NCBI GenBank assembly: GCA_025174535.1
Contig: JALBUN010000026.1
Location: 1-64,000 of the forward strand
Direction: 5' to 3'
DNA from: Cantharellus purpuraceus
Taxonomy: Eukaryota; Basidiomycota; Agaricomycetes; Cantharellales; Hydnaceae
Length of the DNA stretch: 64,000 bases
The first letter of the stretch is position 1; the number at the start of each line of letters is the position of its first letter. Made by a program: the position numbers and the translations under genes. Under the pieces are notes generated by a model that saw only the letters and a list, made by a program, of their open reading frames with translations, was not told the DNA's origin and did not search any database. Positions 23,506-33,937 of the stretch are shown here, piece by piece.

Positions 23506-24523
23506 TCTCCTTGTCTTTCTCTGCACATCCTCTTCCACCCTCACACATGTCCAGGAGGAACACACACACATCCCTCCATACACATCTGTGCCTGCACGTG
23601 TGTCCAGGAGGAACATGCACACATCCCTCCATATACCTCCGTGCCTGCATGTTTGTCCAGGCAGAACATGTGCACATCTGTGCCTGCACATCCCTCTATA
23701 TACCTCCATGCCTGCACATGTGTCCAGGAGGAACGCACACACACCCCTCTATATACCTCCATGCCTGCACATGTGTCCAGGAGAAACGCACACACACCCC
23801 TCTATATACCTCCATGCCTGCACATGTGTCCAGGAGGAACGCACACACACCCCTCCATACACTCCATGCCTGTACATCTGTCCAGGAGGAACACACACAC
23901 ACCCCTCCATACACCTCTGTGCCCGCACGTGTGTCCAGGAGGAACACACACACATCCCTCCATACACCTCTGTGCCCGCACGTGTGTCCAGGAGGAACAC
24001 ACACACATCCCTCCATACACCTCTGTGCCCGCACGTGTGTCCAGGAGGAACACACACACAACCCTCCATACACCTCTGTGCCCGCACGTGTGTCCAGGAG
24101 GAACACACACACATCCCTCCATACACCTCTGTGCCTGCACGTGTGTCCAGGAGGAACACACACACATCCCTCCATACACCTCTGTGCCTGCACGTGTGTC
24201 TAGGAGGAACACACACACATCCCTCCATACACCTCCATGCCTGCACATCTGTCTCAGCCCATCAACCTAGCCCAGCCCAGTCCATCCAATCCAATCCAGC
24301 CCAGCCCATCTATCCAGTCCATCTCATCCCAGCCCAGTCCATCCCATCCCAGCCCATCCAACCCAGCCCAGCCCATCCCAGTCCATCCCATCCCAGCCCA
24401 TCCAACCCAGCCCAGCCCATCCCATCCCAGTCCATCCAGCCCAGCCCATCCATCCTAGCCCAGCCTAGCCCAGCCCTACCTATTTTTTTGACCGACCTAG
24501 CCGACCTTTGCACCCCTCTTTAA
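23506..24523. repeat. Minisatellite block B: second copy of the 53-bp repeat block
   Basis: It has the same left border (cttgtctttctctgcacatc), the same 53-bp units (about 23550-24235), the same cagcccatcaacctagccc transition and the same right border (gacctttgcacccctcttta) as block A. It is shorter. No telomeric repeats flank it. Its right border abuts a copia pol fragment. The plus-strand sense frames across it are repeat artefacts. Confidence 0.9.
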
Positions 24524-24721
24524 CTGGACAAAGCACATTAACATTGAGTATCATTGGATTCATGAAAGAATGGCCTCTAGCAAAGAAACACTCACTTATG
24601 TCAAGTCAGAAGATAATGTGGCTGACAACCTCACAAAAGCTTTGGTGCTGCCTCAGCATTTCTATCTAGTTTCAAAACTAGGTACAGTTTAAATTCTGTA
24701 TTTGTTTCACTCAAGGGGGAG
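24524..24721 (+). mobile_element. Ty1/copia 3' end: RNase H tail and polypurine tract
   Basis: The plus strand reads WTKHINIEYHWIHERMASS, then TYVKSEDNVADNLTKALVLP and HFYLVSKLG. This is the end of a Ty1/copia RNase H domain (KHIDI.YH, N.AD..TK motifs). It is followed by a polypurine tract caaggggga (24712-24720). The 5' part of the element is missing: block B joins directly at 24523. Confidence 0.88.
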
Positions 24722-25040
24722 TGTTAGGAAGAGCATTCACTCAACATCAGTATTTGTAATTATTGTATTTTAGTTGGAGTAGAGATATGGAATAAGAGTT
24801 TACAAGTTGTCTCATAACTGCCACCTTGCCTATAGCTTCTGACAACAGGAAGCAGACTGCAGTTTCACAATAGAATTGAGTCAGGATAGCATAAGGTGTT
24901 CCAACTGCATGGCTCTGTGGCTTCATGATGAACTTGACTGGGCTGCTCGGACCAAGCATGAGAGTAAATCAGAGTAAGCCACTGACATAGCACAGCAGCC
25001 TTTCAAAAGTGCACTGTTGTGACTATTATGATGTCTGCAT
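24722..25040 (+). repeat. Probable 3' LTR of the copia fragment
   Basis: An LTR should start directly after the polypurine tract. The sequence begins TGTTAGGAAGAGC at 24722, the canonical TG. The other end (CA) is not located with certainty, so the end given is approximate. Confidence 0.5.
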
Positions 25041-25264
25041 ATAGAAGGTGTGCTATGATGATGCTTTGAGGTCTGTGCTATTCAACTTGCATCCGGATGT
25101 CCTCTGTCACTTCTTTCTCTATTGGTTGTTAAGGACAATGCGCACTAGTGGAAAGGCGGGAAGTGACGAAAGTTTTTTTTACTATGAAGCCACTCGCACT
25201 CAATGTGGACGCATATGGATCCACAGTTCGGCAGGGTATACCAAAGTTTTCTTTCGGGCGCCTG

Positions 25265-25306
25265 CTGGAGTTCACGCCTTTATGCGCATAAAGGCGTGAA
25301 CTCCAG
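25265..25306. repeat. Perfect 42-bp palindrome, fused terminal inverted repeats
   Basis: The arms CTGGAGTTCACG... (25265-25285) and ...CGTGAACTCCAG (25286-25306) are exact reverse complements, 21 bases each with no spacer. A third, imperfect arm (atgcctttacccgtgaactccag, quoted in part) lies at 25351-25373 in the same orientation as the right arm. The simplest reading is the terminal inverted repeats of a small DNA transposon that has lost its interior. Confidence 0.85.
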
Positions 25307-25373
25307 GTACACATGGTGTGATAGTCTATATCTCTAATAGCTAATACATTATGCCTTTACCCGTGAACTCCAG

Positions 25374-27827
25374 CTGTAGACTTAAGGTCCAGCTCACCGT
25401 CTGAACCTACCAGTTGTTAGGAAGACCAGCGGTCACTCGTGCACTGGTATGTGCAAACGAAGCTTGATGGGCTGTCAAGCTTAATGAAGCGATTTGACAT
25501 ACAAGAGGTGGTATCGGCCAGCAACTGGGTCATAAGCTCATGGCAAGTAAGCCACCTTTTCGATTCAGTGCGTGTACGTAGTTCACACAAAAAGGTTTTA
25601 TCATGAGGTGATATGGATGCCTTGAGATCAGGCAACTAGGTGTCGGGACTAACCCTTCGCTGACAGTGAGTCTCTTCCTGTCCTCGTATCTGCTACTATT
25701 TCGCCCTCTCCCACCTTATTACTTCCCCTTGAATTGTGTACTGACTTTCCTCTCGCTCTATTAAGTGCGGTTGGTTTCTTAGTCTCCATTAGCTGTTTTC
25801 TTTGAAATGCTAGCAGAAGATCAATGTGTCAATCGGCCAGTGAGCTGTCACGATTCAACGTCACTCCTGCTTATGCCATGCGAATCTATGTAGGAAGACA
25901 TTGGGAGAGATTATGCCGTCCGCCTATTCACCCGCGTGCCCGTACTGTTCATAAATAATGTAATGCCGTTTCATCTTCGCCGTACTTGCCATACCTCCCC
26001 GAAGCTCCTCCAAACACATCATCAAAACATACCTACATTGCAGTCCAAGCATACCTCCTACATACCAGACTCGCCCCGGCGCATGTGTTGGGTGGCACGT
26101 CATGTCATTTGGAAACCACACGGACGACCTAGGGACAGTGTGAATGTGCGTAGTCTGTGATATACCTCCAATGTGTCGACAGCCAGGGCCGACTCAGTGG
26201 ACAGCACTCAAGCCTGATCCTGCCTGATCCTGCGGACTCTGTCGTACATTGCCTTCCGAATTACATACAGGTGAAGTGATTACGTGGCCTATTGGCACTC
26301 TGCTGGAATTGCACCTTGCGCACACGGGGTGAAATAATCATTGTATAAACGGAGCGTCATAGAGTAGAGGCTACCTCCATCAAACAGCCTGAATCCGCAT
26401 AGGATTCTGCGTGTACCGCTGTATGTGAAATTCAATCTGCTCCGTACAAAAACACCAAAGACAAGCTAGCTCCCTTATGAAGGATATATAAATATTCAAA
26501 TACCCACATACGCTTCGCTCAACAGTCCCGTGGGAATTGTAATGGAAGAGCCGGAAACCATACTCCCTGGAGATTCTGTCGTAAAATCAGCCGGTCTAAC
26601 TGGAGATCACGAACACTTACTCTTGAAAGGTCATCCATAATCCCTGCCGCATGAGCCCCGGCCTCATGTCCCGTTAATGAGAAGATGTGGCGTGGCATGG
26701 TATGGAACAGCAAGCTCATTACAAGACTACGCAAGGCCCACTCCCTGGGTTTGTCTCTAACGACTGCTGACATCACTTTAGTTGAGGACTCTAATCCTTG
26801 CCCGTGTGAAAGAGGGAAAGCCAGCAGGCTCATGCACAGAGGCTGTCGATCTCAAATGAGGGTCCTTGCGCACAGCCATATTTTGGCGCTGTGTTCATCA
26901 CGATATTCCTATGGATGAAACTTCTGATTGAACAGCATGGGAAGGGGATGGTCAAATGATACGAAGTGAGGTGTGGCGAAGACGCCGAGGAAAACGTTGA
27001 CGATGCGAAGGGAGCTTACAGGATGTACGTGGACCCAGGGTTTCCATAGCTTCGCAGGATGGCAATGCTCCGTCCCTTGCCGTTCCATCTACCGTCCCCG
27101 CCGTCCCCGCCGTTCCTCCTCCCCTGCTGACCGCTCCCACCACTTCACCGTCTCTTCGGCGGCCACCACCATGATGCACTTGGCCGCTACCATCACGTCC
27201 CTTCCGGTTGTCACTCGTGACACGTAACACTTCCACTCCTGTCTACTTCTCTCGCTGGCTCACATCTTTGCAGTAGGGTCCCCTCAGCAACCTCATGAGC
27301 ACCACATCCATGTCGCCACTTGATGCGGCTCGCCGGTATGCCAGGCGAGGGACCATCCAGCCATGGACGGATGTGGATGCCCGGCCATGGCCGTTTTTCT
27401 TGTAGAAGCTAATTTCTCTGATGTCTAGTTGATGACAGTATTGAACAGTGACCATGTTGGAGGCGGTTCACAATTCTACCGCTGACTGCTATGGCACTAA
27501 CTGCTTACGGAGAGATGTTGCCGAGCCGGTTTTATAAGAGAATATCTCGCACACTTGAAACATATCGCAGTTGCTCCCTCATCACTTGGATAGTATTTTA
27601 ACACTCCTTCATAGTGTCTCTTTCGTTTAGCTTCCACCCTGTTATACTTCACGACAGAACTTCTCGTTCTTTCCTATGGGATTTTATCGTCAGACGGTTC
27701 CTGAACGCACGTTCCACATCCCTCAGTTCATTAGTATATAAATGTCTCTCTTTCTCAACTCCTCACTTCTCGCGTTCGATAGTCGCGAACGCCTCGGATC
27801 ACTCGTCTACTTTGTAAAAGCGCATTT
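25374..27827. other. Long stretch without a supported gene
   Basis: The only frame that looks weakly protein-like is on the minus strand at 26519-26833 (MSLLAFPLSHGQGLESSTKV, then RHIFSLTGHEAGAHAAGIMD). It could be spliced at a gtaagt donor near 26617, but I recognise no family. Other frames look random. Confidence 0.4.
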
Positions 27828-28534
27828 TTGTTCTTGTCGAAGGAGGTTTTCGATCCCTATGCGGGGGGTCCTGACCATCGCGGCACCACCCCTCACGGAC
27901 ATCGCAGATTGCCACCTCTACATGAAGTCCTAGGCGATGTCCTCCACCAGAGATTCACACCCCGTCTGTCACATCAAGGGTTGTCTGGTGACCAAAGGAC
28001 CCAGCCAACCCCCAGTGTTCATGAGCACTCTCAAGAATCAAATCCAATGACACACAATATTCAAGGCATTCCTCTCGCAGCAACACCTATCCTTCTTCAA
28101 GTAGCAGTAGTTCATATGCACATGCCACCACTTCTCAGTCCCACCCTCCTGCGCACTCGTACCATCTCTTGAACTATTCACCGAGCCAAGGCCTTGTATA
28201 TCAAGCATCTTCGTCACATGGCGGCCTTGATCCATCAGCATCAACACCGCGTTTGCCTCCCTCAGATCCAGCACGGAAACATATATGCGCTGAGTGTGGG
28301 AAACGGTACTCGGACTGTCAGGCATTGAGAATTCATTCACGCAGACACTCGAGTGAACGACCATTATCATGTACACATCCTGGCTGTGGCCGACGGTTTC
28401 TGTATGCGTGTGAGATGCAGCGCTACATGCGCACACGCACTGCCAGCGCTTTTCAAGTAGTTTCGATTGACGATGGAGATCGAGGACAGGTTGGACGACA
28501 CGATCATCAGCACATCCAGTCGTGGCGGGTCTAG
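27828..28534 (+). CDS. C2H2 zinc-finger protein, degenerate second finger
   Basis: An upstream exon (about 27828-27980) reads PHGHRRLPPLHEVLGDVL, the proline-leucine motif often found ahead of fungal C2H2 fingers. The main exon up to 28534 holds one full finger, CAECGKRYSDCQALRIHSRRH (C-x2-C-x12-H-x3-H). A second one starts correctly as CTHPGCGRRF but ends RYMRTRT where RHMRTH would be expected, so both zinc-binding His residues are missing. The first loss fits a C to T change (CAC to TAC). The true start codon and the splice sites between the parts are not resolved. A nucleic-acid-binding transcription regulator is the likely role, possibly a decaying one. Confidence 0.6.
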
Positions 28535-30109
28535 CCGCGAAGGATCCAGTAGAGGTGGTTCCCGTGATGCTTTGTGGTCGAGCAGTAGCTGACACTTGTG
28601 AATGTCTTAATCTCGTTGCTTTTGTTTTCATGTTGCTCTCTTTCGCCTGAACTCCTGATGCTAATTGGTATTATACTCCCATTATAATTTCTTTCGTCAC
28701 CCCCGAGTATCCGTACTCGTACTAGCCCCCGTAGCCCACCAATGTAAGCCACTTGAGTGTCGGACATGGCGACGCGGACGACGGCGTGCAGCGCTCTTTC
28801 TTCGATGTGGCACGCGCCCAGCCTCCCCTGCGCACACCAGGCATCTAAGACATTCAACAACTTCAGATTCAGATTCGAGTTCAAAACCAGGTAGAGCAGA
28901 GCCTGCAAAACTTACAAAATTGGCCTTTACATCAAGGGGCCGGCGCTCGCCAGCGCTGGAGTACTCGACGACGACCGTAGTCCCACGCCAACATACACCA
29001 GCGTGCCCCCAGGCGAGGCCATGCGTCTCCCCCTGGCAGGGACCACGCTGCCTCCACGCAAGTCGAGCATGCTTGCCCTCGGGGCCGTAGCCAGGGAGAG
29101 GAGCGATGACCAGCACTCGTGCTGTGAATGCAGCGTGGCGTGCGTGGCGGCCCATTGGGGGAGGCGCGGGTGGAATGGGTGTGGGGCCCCGGCTGGTGTC
29201 CAAGGCATTGCCCGCTGCCTGCCGATTTCCGGCGTGGCCCTACGACTCCAGCGAGTGCGGTCCCATGCCCGCAGCCGCGTACGTCGTCTGGCATTCCAAA
29301 AACGGCGTCGCTATCGTCTCTTCTCTCTACCGCGTCACCCAAGGGGGACGCGCCAGCCGCGCGTCAGTTATGCCTTGGACGGATCAGCCCCTATGAAAAA
29401 CAACACGTATCAGGGAGGACGTGCGAAACATGTCCAGACCAAAAGCATATCTTGATTCAAAACGTGAGACTCAAAAACTTGTGGACTCTAATGAATCCTC
29501 GAAAACAGGCGATATCTTTCTGCACGCACAAAGCGACTTGGCGTTACATCCCGCAGAGCGACATCGCTAATGCGTTGAATATGAGCTAGGCTATCAGCAA
29601 GAGGACTTGGAGACACATGTCTGGAAATCCTGTCATTGAGGGCGTACCTGTTGGGGTCAGACCGTGCACGAATGTGTAAACAAGTACGACATGTTTTTGA
29701 CCTCTGGAGCCCTCTTGCAAACGACGAAAAACCCCCTGTGTCCACAGTAATTGCATATCGAGGCGTCAACGTGATGGGAGTAGGTGGAGGTGCCGATGAG
29801 TCTGCCAGACTGCAGTGTATCCCACGACATGTGGAGTGATGAAAAGAGGTGGCTGTGTTGCAAGTTAGGAACTAGGGGTCCAACAAGATGTATTATTAGA
29901 GTAGAAAAACGAAACAGGCAGCAGATGGCTGCATGCATGTACAAATCCGCGACGTATTACATGGATATATGTCTCAAAACATGGGGATTCCTAGCATCCG
30001 CTTCTTCATTCTGTAAGATGGGCCGGTTCTCTATCGCTACGGTAAATGTGAATGTGTCCTTCATGCAATAGTAAGAGCTAACGGTCAGAAAAGTAAATGA
30101 ATCACATAC
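28535..30109. other. GC-rich stretch, no confident gene
   Basis: Between 28700 and 29400 frames are open on both strands because the sequence is GC-rich. The plus-strand frame ending at 29396 (VSSLYRVTQGGRASRASVMP) looks most protein-like, but no family is recognised and the start is unclear. Confidence 0.35.
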
Positions 30110-31057
30110 CTATTGGTCCTCACGATTGCTACCTTTCGCCAAGGCGCGCCGTAATTCTTCGTTCTCTTGCTGCAGCTCCTGTACAGTTCTCTCTGCACGC
30201 TCTGCACGTTCCACATATCTCTCTGAAGTTCTCTCTGCACGCTCTGCACGTTCGTCACTCCTCTGTGCACGTTCGTCACTCCTCTGTGCACGTTCGTCAC
30301 TTCTCACTGCATTCTGTTTGAAGAGTCGTAGCTCGGCCCCCTTGGGCCCAAGAGGATCTGGATCCGTCGTACGTTTCTCCACGTATATCTTCCGTAGGGC
30401 TTCTATCTTGTCTATGTCAATGTGGTACCTCCACACATTCCAGCTTCCCGCCTGGGATGACATGGTCTGCTCAATCCCTCCATCCCCAAATTCCAGTTTT
30501 GCGATCGACACAATAGTTGATGCAAACCAATAACACATCGTCGTGTTGATCACATAGTTTGGCCTTTGTTCCGAGATCACGGCGACGAGCCGGGTAAATT
30601 CCAGCAAGGGAAAGCACTGGAATGTATATTGATAAACCGTTTCTGCGAGGCTGGACGTGAGGCGCGTGGTGAGAGAGGATCTTGAAATGCCTTGAACAGT
30701 ATCATGTGCGGAAACCGTCCTGTCTGATAGGGATGGCGATGCGGTGGAAAGTATGGCTTTCGATGCTGCGTTTCGGGCGGGTTGCCTCTCGACGAGCAAG
30801 GCACAAGAATATGAGAGCTCCGCTACGATGAACTCGTGTTTGGAATGAGATGGCTCCTTGTACCATATCACTCGCTTGACATGGTACTGAGACCTAACAT
30901 CAGGATCGATGTCGCAAATCGAGGTGAAGAAGAATACGGCGTTGTGTTCATGACTGGAAGTGAGGATGGGGATATATAAATGGTCTGGGGGTCTTTCGTC
31001 CATGGGCGGGTACAGTTTGAAGAACTTGTAAATGTATGTCTTGATAAAGTCGAACAT
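30110..31057 (-). CDS. Conserved basidiomycete protein with C-terminal coiled coil
   Basis: A single uninterrupted frame of 315 codons starts at an ATG (31055-31057) and ends in TAG. The first 230 residues are globular, with VKRVIWYKEPSHSKHEFIVA, LLEFTRLVAVISEQRPNYV and EFGDGGIEQTMSSQAGSWN. They are followed by DPDPLGPKGAELRLFKQNAV and a charged coiled coil of RSDERAQ hexa/heptad repeats ending LQQENEELRRAL. From memory this layout is a widespread family of uncharacterised Agaricomycete proteins; no function is known to me. The repeats in the coil (three near-identical copies of the 15-base unit cctctgtgcacgttc on the plus strand at 30253-30300) suggest length variation between strains. Confidence 0.8.
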   Translation of the reverse strand: MFDFIKTYIYKFFKLYPPMDERPPDHLYIPILTSSHEHNAVFFFTSICDIDPDVRSQYHVKRVIWYKEPSHSKHEFIVAELSYSCALLVERQPARNAASKAILSTASPSLSDRTVSAHDTVQGISRSSLTTRLTSSLAETVYQYTFQCFPLLEFTRLVAVISEQRPNYVINTTMCYWFASTIVSIAKLEFGDGGIEQTMSSQAGSWNVWRYHIDIDKIEALRKIYVEKRTTDPDPLGPKGAELRLFKQNAVRSDERAQRSDERAQRSDERAERAERTSERYVERAERAERTVQELQQENEELRRALAKGSNREDQ

Positions 31058-32111
31058 GTTTTAAATGATTTGGACCAAGATGATATCGATGCCTCATGGA
31101 AACTTGCACCCGACTGAGAAAGCCCACTGCCCGAGAAGCCTTGGGCCGAATGCCAGTAACTACAACATCATCGCCCCACGACCACGTGACCGCTATGAAT
31201 CCGGGATCGACAGATCTACAAGCTCGAGGTACACGCAAGTCTCTTTTAAGAACCTATATCATTTTGCAGATACCAATTTGAGGGAATTTGCATATTTAAT
31301 CACGCCAGTCGTCGCAAGCATTGAAGACCATTCCTTCTGCAAACTCTGATCAAACTAAAACTTGGCCTCCCAACACCCACTCCCCTTGGATTGCGGATTA
31401 TCGACGACCCTAAAGCTGCTACCAATGAGCTCCGTGGCATAGTCGATGGAGCCCTTCAGCAGACCGAGGGACACGGCGTCTACTACGATAGATGCCGGTC
31501 GATGAGTGGGATGGGTAAATAGAACTGTATATGGATTAGAGACGGAAAAAGCAAAGAAAGTAAAAATGACGTACTAGTCGTCTGGAGCCCGCTGGCTCCC
31601 ATTCCCAACACGATACGCCCTCTGCTCCCTCTTCAACAGCTGACCTGCAGGGCCAGCCGCGCGCTTAGAGGGGTGCGGTTGCGTTCGTACTATGAGCCCC
31701 TTGATCGCATCAATGATGTGGTCCATCAACATGGCGGGCGTCCAGGGTCAAGAATGCTGCTGCTGTTGCTGTTGGCTAGCGCGGGATGTCCTCCAAATCC
31801 CCAAGCTCACTGTATCCGGAATGGCAAGTTCCCAGACAGGTGCGTCATCCTCATGCAAGATAATACTCCCCTCTTTGTGCAACTATCGCAACGCCTACAT
31901 GTACAGCCGTTTCGCCTTTCTACCTGATGGCTCTGCAGATATGCGCTTTGACGGGGGCAAGGCATTCCCTTCACCTCGCCTTGCCTCCTTCCTCTCCTCT
32001 CGCGCACGACGTTTCCGTTCCTGTTCGACGACGGCGATGTCTGACAGTTTTGGTGCAGGGACGCGATGGGTGGTGTGGGATTCTGGCCTGCCCTGGGTGG
32101 CAGATGGGCTG
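31058..32111. other. No confident gene; possible minus-strand exon
   Basis: On the minus strand about 32060-31893, the frame APKLSDIAVVEQERKRRARE ... SGRKAKRLYM followed by a stop looks protein-like. It could be the 3' exon of a gene that includes the duplicated segment at 32112-32684, joined through the conserved donor AAG/gtacct at about 32158. Nothing is recognised between 31058 and 31890. Confidence 0.35.
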
Positions 32112-32349
32112 GAGGAGGCGGGTGCGAGTGCGGCGAGTGCAAGGGGGCGGGTGCAGGTACCTTTCTCAGGGGGATGCGCCAGACGCTGAACTCGCTCACC
32201 CAGCAGGTGGGATCTCCGCCGCGCTTGGTGGGCGTGAACTCGATGATGAGGTTGATGTGCGGCGCAAGGGGCGTTGAAAAAGGACGGCGCGTGGTGCACG
32301 CTACTCGCGATCTCTGAATCGTCGGCGATATATAGAGTACCTACCGCCA
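32112..32349. repeat. Segmental duplication, copy 1
   Basis: About 240 bp, repeated at 32460-32684. Both copies contain gcaggtacctttctca, gttgaaaaaggacggcg, ctcgcgatctctgaatcg and gatatatagagtacctac in the same order. On the minus strand both keep an open frame (LIIEFTPTKRGGDPTCWV, FSVWRIPLRK) with mainly conservative changes, and both keep the same possible donor gtacct. Confidence 0.85.
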
Positions 32350-32459
32350 TAGTTAGTTATATACACCAAGTACACCAAGTCACTCACGTTGTGGGCCGCA
32401 ACAGCGGTTTGTGGAGATCGTTGGGGGTAGAAAGCGAACCAAAAAATCTCGCCGGGACT

Positions 32460-32684
32460 GGAGGGGGCGGGTGGGAGTGCGGCGGGTGCAGGTACCTTTC
32501 TCATGGGGATGTGCCAGACGCTGAACTTGCGCACCCGGCAGGTGGGACGTCCGCCGCGCTCGGTGGGCGCGAACTCGATGGTGAGGTTCATGTGCGGCGC
32601 GAGGGGCGTTGAAAAAGGACGGCGTGCGGTGCACGTCACTCGCGATCTCTGAATCGCCGGAGATATATAGAGTACCTACGGCCA
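32460..32684. repeat. Segmental duplication, copy 2
   Basis: This is the partner of 32112-32349, with roughly one change per six to ten bases by eye. The minus-strand frame reads LTIEFAPTERGGRPTCRV and FSVWHIPMRK, clearly homologous to copy 1. The stretch gggggtagaaagcgaac just upstream (32426) recurs at 33336 as gggggtagaaagcaaat, so a third partial unit may exist. Confidence 0.85.
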
Positions 32685-32689
32685 GGGGG

Positions 32690-33030
32690 CGCGAGTGTGG
32701 GGTGCGAGTGCGGACGCGAGTGAGGGCTGTAGGGGGCGCGAGTGCGGGTGCGGCGTGAACGTGAGTGTGGGCTGGAGGGGGCGTCAGTGCGAATGCGGAC
32801 GCAAGTGCGGGCTGGAGGCGGCGCGGGGGGTGCGGATGCGAGTCGAATGCGAGTGTGGGCTGGAGGCAGCGCGAGTGCGGGTGCGGATGCGAGTGCGATT
32901 GAGGGCTGTAGGAGGCGTCAGTGCGGGTGCGGACGCGAGTGGGGGCCGGAGGGGGCGTCAGTGCGGGTGCGGACGCAAGTTTGGGCTGGAGGGGGCCCGA
33001 GTGCGCGCGCGGACGCGAGTGCTGGGTGAT
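32690..33030. repeat. GC-rich minisatellite, about 40-bp unit
   Basis: Roughly eight imperfect units of the type gggggcgtcagtgcgggtgc + ggacgcgagtg.gggctgga. Long open frames rich in Arg/Gly/Val are side effects of the repeat. Confidence 0.85.
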
Positions 33031-33054
33031 GGCTAGCTAGTTATAGCAGTCAAA

Positions 33055-33310
33055 TAAACTGGACAGCGTCAGATTGCAGACAGCGACAGACGACAAAAGC
33101 TAGTATCAAGTTAAAATATACCGGGCAGCGTCAGATTGTAGACAGCGACCCACAGCAAGAGCTAGTAGACAGCAACAGAGAGCAAGAGTACACCAACAGG
33201 GAGCAAGAAGCTAGTAGACAGTGACAGACAGCAAGAGCTAGTAGACAGCAACAGGGAGCAAGAGCTAGCAGACAGCAAAAGACAGCAAGAGCTAGTAGAG
33301 AACAGATTGT
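33055..33310. repeat. Minisatellite of gacagcaagagctagtaga type
   Basis: At least eight imperfect units combining gacagcaa, gagcaagagctagtagacag and cagcgtcagattgtagac. It follows the GC-rich array directly but has a different composition. Confidence 0.8.
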
Positions 33311-33937
33311 GGACAGCGAGCTGGTGGAGGTCGGGGGTAGAAAGCAAATGAAAATTTTGATTTTTGCAAGCGCGCACTCAGCAACCTCACGCGACGTGTC
33401 ACATGACCGACGGGAGGCTGGCGCAGATTATATAAGCTGACATAAGCGTGCGCCCGCAACCCACCTAGGCCTTTTGTATTATAGAAGATGGATATCACTA
33501 GTGAATTGTATTTAGGCCTTGGCACCGTACCGCCGCAGCAGTCGGCCATCCCCTCTTCATATAATACACTGCTGTAAGGAGAATCCCTTAATTGTGCTTC
33601 TTTGAACTTAAGCACTCTTCCTGTCACCGAGACAGCCACACACCGTGAAGAAAATGTCGTTTCGTCGTGATATTGGCTCGCTTCCCCAAATAAATTGACC
33701 CTAGCTAGCAGGGCACCCGATCATAAGGGTGCTTCTTTAACACTGACACACCATGGGGATTGTGTTAGAACCTTACCTCATCCTCGAGCGCGACTGTGGT
33801 CCACACCTCGCTCAGCGTCCCGAGACGACACACCAGAGATACGCGCCTTATATATATTTAAGACAGAAAGGCAGGCATGCAGGCGAGTGCTTTTATCCCT
33901 CTTCCTCATCTCGTAGAGCGGTGCGACGGAAAGAGCC
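33311..33937. other. Upstream region of the receptor gene, no gene seen
   Basis: There is no supported coding region. A TATA-like tatatatattt lies at 33849-33859, about 80 bases before the start I choose for the receptor gene. Confidence 0.4.

Noticed and set aside
23024..24523. 499-codon plus-strand frame through block B
   Set aside because: Same cause as in block A; it starts in simple repeats and has no independent evidence.
32695..33036. 113-codon and 95-codon frames in the GC-rich minisatellite
   Set aside because: Pure repeat translation with no start context or homology.
33485..33505. gatatcactagtgaatt resembles the polylinker junction of a common T-vector
   Set aside because: The match stops after about 17 bases and is embedded in continuous sequence with no vector backbone. 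Probably chance, though a read-level check would be easy.
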